Of a stretch of DNA of 64,000 bases, positions 21,767-31,908 are shown one piece after another. The stretch's first letter is position 1. Each line of letters begins with the position of its first letter. Location: the NCBI RefSeq assembly GCF_000330505.1, contig NW_004443648.1:56536-120535 (forward strand), in the 5' to 3' direction. The DNA is from Entamoeba invadens IP1. Lineage: Eukaryota; Evosea; Mastigamoebida; Endamoebidae. Position numbers and translations under genes: made by a program. The notes under the pieces were generated by a model. The model was not told where the DNA came from and made no database searches. It saw only the letters and a list, made by a program, of their open reading frames with translations.

Positions 21767-22577
21767 TATAGTCGGGGGATAAATAGCATTAAAAAGGGAC
21801 AAAGGTAGTTAATTTTGATAAATATAATTTTGAAACTATAATTTTTAAAAAATCTATTTAAAGGTCAAAATAAACATAAAATTAAAATATTAATTTAAAT
21901 TATAGTTTTTTAATTTTAAATGATTATAAATTGAATAATTATAAATTTCTATTTCAAAAATAAACAAAAACACCTCAATTTGTTCGCTTAGAGAAATGTG
22001 GAAGTCTAAAACGCAGCACTTTTTGTGGTTTGTCTGAAACTTGTTTTGTTAAAGGATTTTCCTTTGTTTTTTCCTTTGTTTCGTTTCTTTTCTGCTCTTC
22101 TTCAACTCCAATTGTTTTGGTGTTAAAATGGTCTTTCTCTTTTCCTTTCTCAATGGGAATGGTTCAACAACGAAAGATTAAAAGATTTCAACAAATGATG
22201 GATTTTCAGTGATTCTGTGACACTTTAAAAGATTGACATTGTAGTTAATTCATTAAACTCTGGCATTTTAACCATATACATCATGAATATATATTGAAAT
22301 ACAGTTTTTAAACTGGTTTCTTGTATTTAAATTGCTTTTTTTGTGTTGATTGCCTGTGGTTGTTTCATCGAGGGTTCTTTACTCTTCTTCTTCCATTGTT
22401 TTCAAAGATTGAATAATATCAAAAATAAAAAGTTATGGTTTTCTTTTATTATCTTCAAAGTAGTTAATTGAAAAAACCCTTCTAATACTTTTATGGTTAA
22501 AGAAATTATATTTTATAGTTTTTTACTTAAATTAACTACTTCTGTCCCAAATTAACCCCCTTTATCACCCGACTATA
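21767..22577. mobile_element. MITE copy 1 (811 bp)
   Basis: A non-autonomous element bounded by TATAGTCGGG at the left and its complement at the right. The ends form an imperfect inverted repeat of about 50 bp, including the shared block GTAGTTAATTT. A second copy at 45126-45936 has the same length and differs at only two positions that I found (22180 and 22528). It has no ATG-started gene of useful length; a 60-codon frame from TTG at 22030 is not convincing. Insertion at TA or TATA is consistent with both flanks. Confidence 0.88.
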
Positions 22578-22826
22578 ATATTATAAATATTATTATAATA
22601 TTATTTATAATATAAAAATTTTAATAAATTTTTATAAAATTGTTGGCGGGTAAAATTATTGTAAAATTAAAAAAAAATTATTAAAAAAAATATTTTTAAA
22701 TTTTATAATTTATAAAAAAACTTAATAATTCAATATACAAAATTTTTTACTGAAAAATTAAGATTTGAGAAATTAATAGTACAAATAACTATTTTATACT
22801 TTAACTATTAAAACTTAAAAAAACAA

Positions 22827-23462
22827 ATGGAAAAAATTAACAACATAATTACAACTACTCCAACAGAAAAGTTACTCACCACTCTTAGACCACACAACCG
22901 GTTAGATGTGTTGGTGTGTCTCTATACACAAAAGAAATTTTCTTTTTTTTTCTCGCTATTACTTGAAAGCGAAGTAACAACGGTTGTCGAGCATCTTTTG
23001 ATAAGTGTGTGCTCTTTACAAATTGAAACAGAACAAATAATCAGACTTTTTACTGTATTACTTGGACGTAATGTTGAGATTCAAGTCATCTTGAAAAGTG
23101 TACAAATTGGTGCGTATAAGAACGCGGAACCAAGAAAACAACACACAGAACTTCTAAAACTATTTCACATTGCTCACCGACAAGCAACAGACGCTTCTCT
23201 TCTTTTCCACGAAAATTTCACAGAACTTCAAAAAGTGATCACTGCAGCACCAAAGAAGAACTGGATTCAGACACAAGCGTACCCCACAGTGACTGTGAAT
23301 GGAACTTGTGTTATTTGCAAGGCACCACTCTTCGACGGGCAGAGTGTCACCGTCTTACCGTGTGGCCACGGAATCCACGCAGCTTGTGCAGACTACATGA
23401 ACGATTCTTCTCCGGTCTGCAGAAAGTGCCTTTCAGAACAAGCTTATCCACTTATTGCATAG
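22827..23462 (+). CDS. RING-H2 finger protein, 211 residues
   Basis: The C-terminus has a RING-H2 finger (about residues 160-200): CVIC, then CGHGIHAAC, then CRKC, giving C-x2-C, C-x-H-x2-H-x2-C and C-x2-C. The first 150 residues are helical and hydrophobic with no other motif. A short helical repeat followed by a terminal RING is seen in Vps8/Vps11/Vps41-type CORVET/HOPS tails as well as in ubiquitin ligases, so either E3 activity or a trafficking role is possible. Its start is ATG 22827, 250 bp after the MITE, so the insertion lies in or near its promoter. Confidence 0.8.
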   Translation: MEKINNIITTTPTEKLLTTLRPHNRLDVLVCLYTQKKFSFFFSLLLESEVTTVVEHLLISVCSLQIETEQIIRLFTVLLGRNVEIQVILKSVQIGAYKNAEPRKQHTELLKLFHIAHRQATDASLLFHENFTELQKVITAAPKKNWIQTQAYPTVTVNGTCVICKAPLFDGQSVTVLPCGHGIHAACADYMNDSSPVCRKCLSEQAYPLIA

Positions 23463-23509
23463 TTTTGTTAATCACAAGCAACATTTAATTAATGACGTGT
23501 TGATACGAC

Positions 23510-23906
23510 TCATATAAATATATAAAGGACAATCGATACAAACAACAACGAGGCTTTTGATGCTTTGCATTGATACATCACACCGTTGAAGCATGTGTTG
23601 CATTCCTGTGTTTTTGTCCGCTTGATCTCGTTTTTACACTTTTCGTCTTTGTACTTAACTAAATACAACACCGAGTCGCCAAACGCATTTTTACTCAGTT
23701 GGTATCGACAAAACAGAGATGGGTCATCGCACACGAAAACGTTGTCAGTGTAATACATCCTTCCAATGGTATTTCTGTTTGGGCAATTGGCAATATCCTT
23801 AGACGAGTTAAAGGCGATGTGTGTTGGCGGCGAGTCTGTGAACGAGAAGTTAGTTCCTTCTCCATATCTCACGATGTATCCACTAAACGCACCGGAGCAT
23901 CACTCC
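23510..23906 (-). CDS. Cys-rich secreted or GPI-anchored protein, 5' end lost in gap
   Basis: About 120 residues of a C-terminal part are readable before the scaffold gap. Cysteines are frequent (for example CRYQLSKN and CNTCFNGVMYQC) and the protein ends in a hydrophobic run (SLLFVSIVLYIFI) right at the stop, like a GPI-attachment signal or a terminal membrane anchor. There is no ATG in the readable part, and the frame meets a TGA a few bases from the gap edge (near 23900). This may be a low-quality contig end. The family is not recognised. Confidence 0.6.
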
Positions 23907-24006
23907 NNNNNNNNNNNNNNNNNNNNNNNNNNNNNNNNNNNNNNNNNNNNNNNNNNNNNNNNNNNNNNNNNNNNNNNNNNNNNNNNNNNNNNNNNNNNNN
24001 NNNNNN
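23907..24006. other. Scaffold gap (100 N)
   Basis: Exactly 100 N, the usual placeholder for a gap of unknown size. It hides the 5' part of the gene ending at 23510. Confidence 1.
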
Positions 24007-24116
24007 GACCCCTCCCTTTATTCGAGTCAATCGCATTTGCTTTGAGTGAGTTTCGATTGCTATTAATTGATGATATATATAATTATACTATATTAAAAAC
24101 TGTTAAATTGTTTATA

Positions 24117-26264
24117 CTATTCTGGTAATATTGATATACAATACATACAACAAAACAAACACCACTCGTCCCAGTAGTCGTCATTGGCATTAGAAGTTCC
24201 CCAAAGCAATTCTTTCTTTTGTTCCGGTTGTTTTTGTTTTTGAGGGACTTGTTGTGTGAATACATCGACATTAAGAGGAGTTTCCTGTTTTTCGACTTTC
24301 TCTGTTTTTTCAAAGATGATTGTCTTTGTTGACTTTTTCTGCAACGTGTCAGGCAAGTCCATCTCGGCAAGCTGTTTTTGTTTTTGTGTTGATTTCTGGA
24401 ATGATTTTGGCTTTCCTATGAGTCCAGTGAGTCGTTCGATATCTTCGTCTTCTTTTTTGATTGTTTTTGCTTCTTTTAGTGTTTCAATTTGCTTTGGAAT
24501 TTGTTGTTGTTCTGTTTTCAGTTCCGTGTTTTCAAACATTGAGAAGACGTCGTCTTTTTGTATCGAAGGAGACAAATTGCCACTATTAGGACTGTTATTA
24601 TCCCACAGACTTGGACTTGTTGTTATTCGTGTTTGTGGTTTCATTTGGTCATAAACGACATCAGCCGGTTTTTTAAGATTGAGGTGTGTCGTGTCTTCTT
24701 CTACTAACGGAGTTTTGACGTTTTGTGGTGTTTTTGAGTTCCTATCGAGTTCTTCCTTTTGATTGAGATCGTTGACGTATTTAATAACAATTTCACTTGT
24801 TTTTGTAAAACATTCGACAGCTTTCACTCTCACATCGAGTATAGAATCAGTCAAAAAAATGACGACATAAGGCAGAACATTACGCGAAAGATCAGACTCC
24901 GAAAACTCATTAACACTATCTAAGACTCCGTTCATCGCAGCCACTCGCATCTCTTTGACTTGGTCTTTCCCAGCACGAGCCATCCCACACAACAACAACT
25001 TCCTCCTGGTCTCTTTGTCAAACTTCAATGCCGCCTTTGAGATGCAAACGGTAGTATTTGTACGTACGATAGGAGATGGGTCACTAATCCCTTTCTCAAA
25101 TCTATTTGCTATTTCAACGACTTTTGATTTACTCAGTTTCTCGATTAAAGCTAACATTGCTCGAAGCGCTGCATCTCTTATCTTGTCATTCTGGTGATCA
25201 GCAGCTTGACACACACACGAGAAAAGGGTTTCGGAATATTCCTTTGAGAAATGGCTGACACAGTGTCTCAAGTTACTCAATGCAACGTATTTCGTTGAAA
25301 GGTCTGGCGATGATAGGAATTTGGTGAGATAGGGTTGCACCAAACTGACAAACTCGTCGTCCTCAAGACCACCTGCCAATTTCAAAACCGACTCCACTGC
25401 CGAAGAAGCTTCTGGCATGTTTGATCTGAACAAGTCCAAATAGAAAGGAAGTAATTTGTATCGACAAAAGAGTGGTGGGAGCTTCGTTTTAGAAATGGAT
25501 TGCAAAAAAGCTCTTCTCGAGAATTCGTCAAGTCCGGCGTAGTTATCCAAATTATAAACAATCGTCAAAAATGGTGTTGAAACTGCCGGATGTGTTAAAA
25601 ATGCAGTAACTGGTTGAGTGGCCAAATTCGAAATGAGTGCTTGGAGTGTTGGTGGTGCGTTTGGGTACAATTGGAGTGCCAATTTTGAGAATGCAAACGA
25701 GTCGACATATTCTGATAAAATGTTATTTGGCAGATGTCCCAACGAACGGGAAGATTCAATGTAACTTTTGTAGTCCTGTGGGTCTGTTAAAGTACTCACC
25801 AATTGTAACCCTCCCAATTTCCACTCCCCACTTTTTGTCACATATATCGAGTTTTTGGTCACGTTGAAATGCCCCAACTTAGCACTCACATTTAAAAAGT
25901 GAAGGGCGTTAGCTAATGAGAAAAGTCCCCAAAGGATCATATCATCTGTGCATTTATTCGATGAGAGAAATGAAGTCAGTGGAAAGACCTCTTCTGTTAA
26001 TACAACAACAGTTCTATCGACTGTGATGTGTTCGATGTAACTAACGATATTTGGGTGTTTGAGCGTACGGAACCTTTTCAGTACATTTTCGTTGAGTATC
26101 TTTGGGTTTTGGGGTGGAAATTCAAAGAGTGTAACTGCCTTTTTGTCGGAGACTTTTTTGGAGTGAGACACGTGATACGTGAACCCGGGGTCATTCACAC
26201 TAACAAGGCGTTCTGGTTTTTCATAAGGAAGACTTGGCCCAACAAGTGACTTAAAAAAGTTCAT
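24117..26264 (-). CDS. SCYL1-like pseudokinase with HEAT repeats
   Basis: The 715-residue protein has a degenerate kinase domain (about 1-255) followed by HEAT repeats (about 325-500) and an acidic, low-complexity tail. The catalytic loop reads GHFNVTKNSIYV where active kinases have HRDLKPxN, and the DFG position reads LGG, so it cannot be a normal kinase. These are the hallmarks of SCY1-like proteins, which act in COPI/Golgi traffic and tRNA export. The start context MNFFKSLVG also fits the family. The tail ends DDYWDEW, like the acidic-aromatic tail of Scy1 proteins. A 44-nt GTTTGT...TAG segment at 24117-24160 could be a last intron that replaces the final 15 or so residues with a single Leu before a stop. 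Confidence 0.85.
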   Translation of the reverse strand: MNFFKSLVGPSLPYEKPERLVSVNDPGFTYHVSHSKKVSDKKAVTLFEFPPQNPKILNENVLKRFRTLKHPNIVSYIEHITVDRTVVVLTEEVFPLTSFLSSNKCTDDMILWGLFSLANALHFLNVSAKLGHFNVTKNSIYVTKSGEWKLGGLQLVSTLTDPQDYKSYIESSRSLGHLPNNILSEYVDSFAFSKLALQLYPNAPPTLQALISNLATQPVTAFLTHPAVSTPFLTIVYNLDNYAGLDEFSRRAFLQSISKTKLPPLFCRYKLLPFYLDLFRSNMPEASSAVESVLKLAGGLEDDEFVSLVQPYLTKFLSSPDLSTKYVALSNLRHCVSHFSKEYSETLFSCVCQAADHQNDKIRDAALRAMLALIEKLSKSKVVEIANRFEKGISDPSPIVRTNTTVCISKAALKFDKETRRKLLLCGMARAGKDQVKEMRVAAMNGVLDSVNEFSESDLSRNVLPYVVIFLTDSILDVRVKAVECFTKTSEIVIKYVNDLNQKEELDRNSKTPQNVKTPLVEEDTTHLNLKKPADVVYDQMKPQTRITTSPSLWDNNSPNSGNLSPSIQKDDVFSMFENTELKTEQQQIPKQIETLKEAKTIKKEDEDIERLTGLIGKPKSFQKSTQKQKQLAEMDLPDTLQKKSTKTIIFEKTEKVEKQETPLNVDVFTQQVPQKQKQPEQKKELLWGTSNANDDYWDEWCLFCCMYCISILPE

Positions 26265-26374
26265 TCAATTTTTTCAAGTTCCATTGTCTTTTTTATTTGT
26301 CATTAAGAACCCAATAAATACCACTATTTGGTCTTATCAATTCTATTTGAAAATAACAAAAACGAACAACAAAT

Positions 26375-27223
26375 TCACTGAAAATACAACACAACCACTC
26401 GTTCCGTTATAAATGTGTTTGACTTTGGAAGTGCATCGTCGACGGTGCCTTTCTTTGTTTCGTCGACAAAGAAAGAGTTCCACATGTAATGGAAACTCAT
26501 TGTTTGAGGATCGTTCAAACACAAAGTTGACTTGTCATGAGAGAACCTAAAGTACTCGTTGCCACTTTCGCTACTTTCTCGATTAAATACACTGAACTTA
26601 GCAGTGAGTGAATACTTCTTTGGGACAAATCGCTTTGGTGATGTAATTGTATTCGACTTAAAACCAACCATAAAGTCTGAAGGCCCCAAACAAGACTTCC
26701 CGTGTACCACAGGAAATCCCATCCACATCCCAAAGATAGTGTCACGTGAAAAAATGAAATACAAAAGGTGGGATTTCTTATTGATACTATCATAAAAGGC
26801 TTGTGACGGACATATCGTTTCATTCAATTTTGACGAATCATACACTATTGAGTACTTTCTGAGTTCGACCCATTTCTCTATGTAGTTAATGTTCTTGGAA
26901 ATAAAATCGAGTTGTTCGTCAATCACATGCAAAGTAATTGGCGTTGAAACAGCTTCTTCGGATTTTGAAATTACAGGCATATCGTCTTCGTCTTGTGAAA
27001 ACGTCTTAAAAATGGAGTTAAATGACGTTTTCATTGGGTGGAGTGTTGTTCGCAAAAAGTTCTTTTTGTCGGATTTTTGTGGCGGTATGAGTTGTGTTTT
27101 TGGTGGTTCGATGTCTTTCACGTTGTTTGAAATATGGTTCTTAAATTCTCCAAGTATAAGTTGGAGAGTTTTTCCTGTTACAAATTCGTCAGGGCCAACA
27201 TACTCATCAACGTAATAAGTCAT
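26375..27223 (-). CDS. TLDc-like domain protein
   Basis: From the ATG at 27223 the protein has 282 residues; the frame stays open upstream to 27343, but that part is basic, AT-rich and unlike the rest. The C-terminal half (about 120-282) resembles the TLDc fold: ICPSQAFYDSINKKSHLLYF, then FGMWMG and a long strand-rich end. Entamoeba has many such TLDc-like proteins of unknown role; elsewhere the fold binds V-ATPase or protects from oxidation. Residues 10-110 are polar linker. It sits 110 bp from the start of the SCYL1-like gene on the same strand. Confidence 0.65.
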   Translation of the reverse strand: MTYYVDEYVGPDEFVTGKTLQLILGEFKNHISNNVKDIEPPKTQLIPPQKSDKKNFLRTTLHPMKTSFNSIFKTFSQDEDDMPVISKSEEAVSTPITLHVIDEQLDFISKNINYIEKWVELRKYSIVYDSSKLNETICPSQAFYDSINKKSHLLYFIFSRDTIFGMWMGFPVVHGKSCLGPSDFMVGFKSNTITSPKRFVPKKYSLTAKFSVFNRESSESGNEYFRFSHDKSTLCLNDPQTMSFHYMWNSFFVDETKKGTVDDALPKSNTFITERVVVLYFQ

Positions 27224-27572
27224 TAATATATCTCGTTTCCTTTTGCGATTAATAGTTTGTTCTCCCGTTTTATTAGATTTATTCCCCTTTAATATACCAC
27301 AACACAATTTACTAGTAAGAATGGTTAATTTTATTAAACTCATATATCTATATTGTTCTATTTTTATGGAATTTATATGGTTAAATGAAACTATAATAAT
27401 AGAAACAATAAACTATAATTAAATTCAATAATAATAAAAGTTTTATTATAAAACTTAATGTTAAGAAAGATATCTAAACTATAAATAGAATAGATGCATA
27501 TTAACATAATTGATATTATGACATATCAATTTATATATTAGGTAAAAGAACTTTAATTGACGGAGAAAAGTA

Positions 27573-28703
27573 ATGGAAGTAGACTACCAACAGTTATACA
27601 ATCTGAAGATCGAAGAGTGCAAAGCAAAGCACTGCCCTCGTGATATTTTAAAAAAGAAAGAGAAGGAGATGAATGAACGTGTTGAAAAATTAAATTCGAA
27701 GTTGGATGGGATTATAGAAATAGTTTTGAAGCAGCAAGGTGGAGAAATAAGTAAAGAAGATGTTTTAACCATTTCAAAGAATGTGCAAGACATTAAGGAG
27801 GTCACACACACTAATTTTCAAAAGCAGCTTGATGAAGTAGTCAAGAAGAAAGATGATGAAATCAAACAAATGAGACAACAACTTGTTGACGAGAAGTCGA
27901 AGGCTTTAGTGGATAAGAAGAACACGTATGATTTACTCACAAAATTTAAGAAACAATATGGTGAACAGACTCAGATCATTCATGGCTATAAAAGTGATTT
28001 AAAACGTATTCTTGAACAAGCTAAACATGCACCCGTTCAAGTGATTAAAGTGCCAGAAGACTCTGCTAACCTTTCAATCCTCACTGAACAACTTTCAATA
28101 GCCCAAAACAAAGTTGAAGTCTTATTTAAAGAGAATGAGAGGTTAAAGCAACAAATCAACAAGAAGCCGATTGACATTATTCCATACCCAGAAGACACTT
28201 CAAGTGAGACAACAAACATCCAGGAGCACATGAAAGTTCTTCAGAACAAAGTCAATTTGCTTCAAACTGAAAACGACGAATTGCGAAAACAAAAATTGGA
28301 TCTTCTATCAAATGCGAAGGAGTATGAGATCAAACTAGCAAATTTCCAAACTCACAAACATGACAAAGACCTTTCAGTACCATCTCTTCAAAAGGAATTG
28401 GATGCTTTAAAATTACGCCTCTCTGAGAAGGAAGAATTGTTCAAAAAACTTGAGACAAACTATAAAGAAGCCCTCTCTAAAAAGCAGGAGAAGATATCTT
28501 CATTGAGGAAAAAGCGTACTGTTCTTGCGGAGTCTGAAGAGGTTCTCAAGAGTGAAATTAGAACGTTGAAAGACAAAGTTGTATCTCTTCAAAGTAGTCT
28601 TGAAAAGGCGGAGAAAGAGTCTGAGCGACGTAGAATACGAAATGAAGAACTTAAAGACCGACTCCGCTCTGTTGAGTCTGGTATTCAAATGCCAATGAGT
28701 TAA
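27573..28703 (+). CDS. Long coiled-coil protein, 376 residues
   Basis: Nearly the whole protein is charged heptad-rich helix: Lys/Glu/Gln-rich with Leu at regular spacing, from about residue 15 to 370, broken near 145-150 and 200-210 by proline-containing breaks (PVQVIKVPEDS and PIDIIPYPEDTS). The two breaks resemble each other (P-x-D-x-I/V-x-x-P/V-PEDxS), hinting at an internal duplication. No other domain is present. A structural or tethering role is inferred from the coiled coil alone. It is divergent from the TLDc-like gene. Confidence 0.8.
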   Translation: MEVDYQQLYNLKIEECKAKHCPRDILKKKEKEMNERVEKLNSKLDGIIEIVLKQQGGEISKEDVLTISKNVQDIKEVTHTNFQKQLDEVVKKKDDEIKQMRQQLVDEKSKALVDKKNTYDLLTKFKKQYGEQTQIIHGYKSDLKRILEQAKHAPVQVIKVPEDSANLSILTEQLSIAQNKVEVLFKENERLKQQINKKPIDIIPYPEDTSSETTNIQEHMKVLQNKVNLLQTENDELRKQKLDLLSNAKEYEIKLANFQTHKHDKDLSVPSLQKELDALKLRLSEKEELFKKLETNYKEALSKKQEKISSLRKKRTVLAESEEVLKSEIRTLKDKVVSLQSSLEKAEKESERRRIRNEELKDRLRSVESGIQMPMS

Positions 28704-28760
28704 TTCATTTGTTGGGTACATTTGCAACAAAAAATAACGAAGTTTTAATTATCAAGTAGT

Positions 28761-29471
28761 TTAGTAAGGTCTCACACCATAAACTGGTTGGACGAAGTTG
28801 ACATTAGCTGGTGGTGGTGGATAGTTCATTGGGATCTGAACGGGAGCAACTAAGACGGGCTGACAGTTGTACGTTTGTGGGACGACACGTCGATAAACTC
28901 TTCTCATATGACGTCTCTTGGTGGTGTGGCAGCAACAGCACTTAACACACACGACACAACACATGAGCAATAAACATACAACAACCAATGTCGCGCCATA
29001 CATCTGTTGCTCGAAATAAGCGACCTCGTCAGCTGGGCAAGTCTCATAAATATCTTGAACTGGGAGAGTAGTGTTTCTGTTTGCACACTTATGCTTTCTA
29101 TTATCATAGGCACACTTTCCAAAAGTGAGTAAGCATCCAACACATCCATCGAACTCTTCACAATTGATGTAGTCATACAAATAATTTGATTCTTCTTCGA
29201 TGTGATGGGCAGTTGTGGTATTTGTTTGTGTATGAGCGGTTGGTGGGAAGTACGGGAGTGGTGCTGGTTGGTTACGTTCAATTTGGTGGTGGTTATGTTG
29301 GTGATGGAAACGTTGGTTTCTGAACTCTCTGAACTCATTTGAGTCTCTCGGTATCATTTTTTGAGAGAAATATTGGCCGTTTCCTATACGTCTCTGGAAC
29401 GGTTCCATGCCACCTCTAAATTGATGCGCAAAAGAAAGAGCGACGAGTAAGGTCAACACTATTGCCTTCAT
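28761..29471 (-). CDS. Type I membrane protein with Cys-rich lumenal part
   Basis: From ATG 29471 the protein has 236 residues and starts with a clear signal peptide (MKAIVLTLLVALSFA). The frame is open to 29534, but the longer start would bury the signal. The lumenal part is His/Gln/Asn-rich and then has a small Cys-rich segment (CEEFDGCVGCLLTFGKC to CANRN) that resembles a PSI-type domain. One membrane segment follows (VVVCLLLMCCVVCVKCCCC, with many juxtamembrane Cys that may be palmitoylated). The basic cytoplasmic tail is Pro/Tyr-rich and ends PVYGVRPY. Ligand and role are unknown. Confidence 0.8.
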   Translation of the reverse strand: MKAIVLTLLVALSFAHQFRGGMEPFQRRIGNGQYFSQKMIPRDSNEFREFRNQRFHHQHNHHQIERNQPAPLPYFPPTAHTQTNTTTAHHIEEESNYLYDYINCEEFDGCVGCLLTFGKCAYDNRKHKCANRNTTLPVQDIYETCPADEVAYFEQQMYGATLVVVCLLLMCCVVCVKCCCCHTTKRRHMRRVYRRVVPQTYNCQPVLVAPVQIPMNYPPPPANVNFVQPVYGVRPY

Positions 29472-29637
29472 CAATACCTTTCCAAGTTCCTCTTTGATTT
29501 TTATGTTGATTTTTGAACCTAAAATAGAATTCAATCCATTTTTGTTTCTCTACTAAAAAATGTTATTCAATCAAATAACATTTGTAATAACAAAAACTCA
29601 GATACACACCACCCAACCATTCAATTAACGAGTTCAC

Positions 29638-31680
29638 ATGAAAACTTCAAAAAGAAGTAATATTAAGTTCTTCTATTTTTCGATGGAAGAAAAGCAACCC
29701 ATCAGTAACTTAACTCAATCGAAAGGCCCACAAAACATCGAACAGGTGATCGACGACTCGATCTCGAAACTGGACGATGGAAATAAAGTGTGTATATCTC
29801 CTGCACTAGCACTGATGTTGAATGGCATGGCACAACCCGAATTTGGGCAGTCTGAGAAAGTGAATGCAATGTTTTCTGGACTTCATGCATTAAAGATCTG
29901 TAGAGATACTATAGCTGATGAAGATGATGATGTTGAATCAAGTCAAATACCATTAGTATTTGCAAAGAAGTGTAAATTACTGTATTTAGGTGTCAAGAAT
30001 GTGTTATGTGGTGTCGAATTGAGTGGGACGGATTTGAATAAAACTTTAGTACAACTCAATTTCACTGGAGTTTCTCTGTCTTCTGTTTCTGAGAAATTAG
30101 GCTTAGGTACCTCATCACGCATCCGTTGGCCACTTCTTCAAATCTTAAAATTGAAGTATTGCCAATTGACGGAGTTGGAAGACATCTTTAACTCCGAGAA
30201 TTTCCCCGTCCTCAGAGTCCTTGATGTGTCACACAACCATATCACTAAAATTAAACGAATTGGGGAACGCCCCCTCGACGTTTTGAAGCTTGATTATAAT
30301 GAGATCCGAGTCGTCTCGTGCCGACAAGTCCGTAACATTTCCGTGTTCACCATCGATAACAACAAACTTAAGCACTTAAATGGTCTGAAACGACTCTATA
30401 ACTTGCGTAAGTTGAGCGCAAAGAATAATTTAATAGACCGAGACCCATCGACATTTGAAGTCTTTCGTAAGATGTATTGCTTAGAGGAGTTATACCTCTC
30501 TGGTAATCCAATGACATTCATTCCCAATTACACAGTCGAAATAGCAAAGATCTTACCATGTCTTCAATTTGGGACAGATTGTAAGTTGGACGGCGCCTCA
30601 TTCACTCTTGAGGAAAAGGTGAAAGCGTTCTCTGAAGTCAAACAAACGCAAACCGTTAACTACATCGATGACACCGACGATTTCGATTTTTCACAGTCCA
30701 AGTCGAAAATATCTGACATCGCGTCAGATGTTGGATCGACATTGCAAGGGTCTTCTATAGGAAAAAGTTTTGCGAGTCGATTGCGAGGAAAGTTAATGGG
30801 GAACACTACAACAACTCAAACACTTTCTGCTTTGACCAATCGTGAGGAGACTTTGAAAGATGAGATTTCAGAGAAAAACGAGAAGTTCATCGAAAGCAAG
30901 ATCAAAATTCTTCAGAAGAAGTCGAGCGAGAATCCGGCAGAAGTCGTCAATGCTGACAAATTCATTCGAAAGATCCGACGAATTGTGTCGTTCTATGAAG
31001 ACTTGTCGGACACGAATATTCATATTCAAGCGGCTAAAAGAAAGTCCGCCATTGAGATTAAAGCAAAAGAAGAAGCTAAAAAGGTCGGAAAGAAAACGGA
31101 CTGGACAAATGGGCAGAAGAGAGCAGCTGGTAAAGTCAATTACTTTGCATTGAAGGAGAAAGTAGTTGACATTAGATTTGATGATTATGAAGACAACATC
31201 CCCGCTGCTATTTTATTGGATATCATTCGACGATTTGTGGCGGTCGACAAACTCGGGATTAAAATACGATTCTTGTCAGCCAAAAAGAAGTGGGACGGTG
31301 TCGTTAATATCAACTGTCCTATCGACTTTCCTCTGTTCTTCGACTTTTTGAGAATCACAAATTCAAGACTGAAACATATCGTCGGTAAAGAGAAAGAAAA
31401 GACGGACTTCTTGACTGGTATCGAAATCGATAAGGAAGATCCAGAATTCAAAAACTCATTTTTCTTTAGAAGCGACGCACAAAAATCAGACTTGAAGACG
31501 ACAGCTGGTCTTTCACTGGAATTCAACCCAGTCGTCAATACTACAAACTTCGATGGAATTAAAATCAAACCACTCAATGTCACGTCGGATATGATATCGG
31601 ATGAAGACTCCAGACAGATTGGAATTATCAATGATCTCCTTTCAAAAGCCCAATCAATCGAAAATTCCAAAAACATCTAA
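29638..31680 (+). CDS. Leucine-rich repeat protein, 680 residues
   Basis: LRRs lie at about residues 165-300 (LQILKLKYCQLTELE, LRVLDVSHNHITKI, LRKLSAKNNLIDRD, LEELYLSGNPMTFIP), with a cap-like end. They are followed by a charged helical stretch (about 400-510) and an unrecognised C-terminal domain of mixed fold (about 510-680). The protein is cytosolic, with no signal peptide or membrane segment. ATG 29683 (MEEKQPIS) is an alternative start that removes 15 basic residues. It is divergent from the membrane protein gene with about 170 bp between starts. The LRR suggests a protein-binding scaffold. Confidence 0.8.
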   Translation: MKTSKRSNIKFFYFSMEEKQPISNLTQSKGPQNIEQVIDDSISKLDDGNKVCISPALALMLNGMAQPEFGQSEKVNAMFSGLHALKICRDTIADEDDDVESSQIPLVFAKKCKLLYLGVKNVLCGVELSGTDLNKTLVQLNFTGVSLSSVSEKLGLGTSSRIRWPLLQILKLKYCQLTELEDIFNSENFPVLRVLDVSHNHITKIKRIGERPLDVLKLDYNEIRVVSCRQVRNISVFTIDNNKLKHLNGLKRLYNLRKLSAKNNLIDRDPSTFEVFRKMYCLEELYLSGNPMTFIPNYTVEIAKILPCLQFGTDCKLDGASFTLEEKVKAFSEVKQTQTVNYIDDTDDFDFSQSKSKISDIASDVGSTLQGSSIGKSFASRLRGKLMGNTTTTQTLSALTNREETLKDEISEKNEKFIESKIKILQKKSSENPAEVVNADKFIRKIRRIVSFYEDLSDTNIHIQAAKRKSAIEIKAKEEAKKVGKKTDWTNGQKRAAGKVNYFALKEKVVDIRFDDYEDNIPAAILLDIIRRFVAVDKLGIKIRFLSAKKKWDGVVNINCPIDFPLFFDFLRITNSRLKHIVGKEKEKTDFLTGIEIDKEDPEFKNSFFFRSDAQKSDLKTTAGLSLEFNPVVNTTNFDGIKIKPLNVTSDMISDEDSRQIGIINDLLSKAQSIENSKNI

Positions 31681-31908
31681 TCCTTTTCTTTTTATATTTT
31701 AACTTTTATACTATATTTGTACTATATCTATCATAGTTTATAACAACTAATAACAATACTATTAAAACAACCATTTTATCATAGTAAAATGTATTACACA
31801 TTCAATTATAAATAATCCATTTGAAAACAATACAAAATATGGTAAATATAACTATTAATTGTTATACCCATACAAACCTCAATAAAACTCTGAAAACTGC
31901 GAAATGAT

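Noticed and set aside
22030..22212. 60-codon frame inside both MITE copies
   Set aside because: It begins at TTG, not ATG, and the two copies are too similar to show selection; one of their two differences changes Lys to Glu.
23699..24128. Frames running through the first N gap
   Set aside because: They are kept open only by the run of N.
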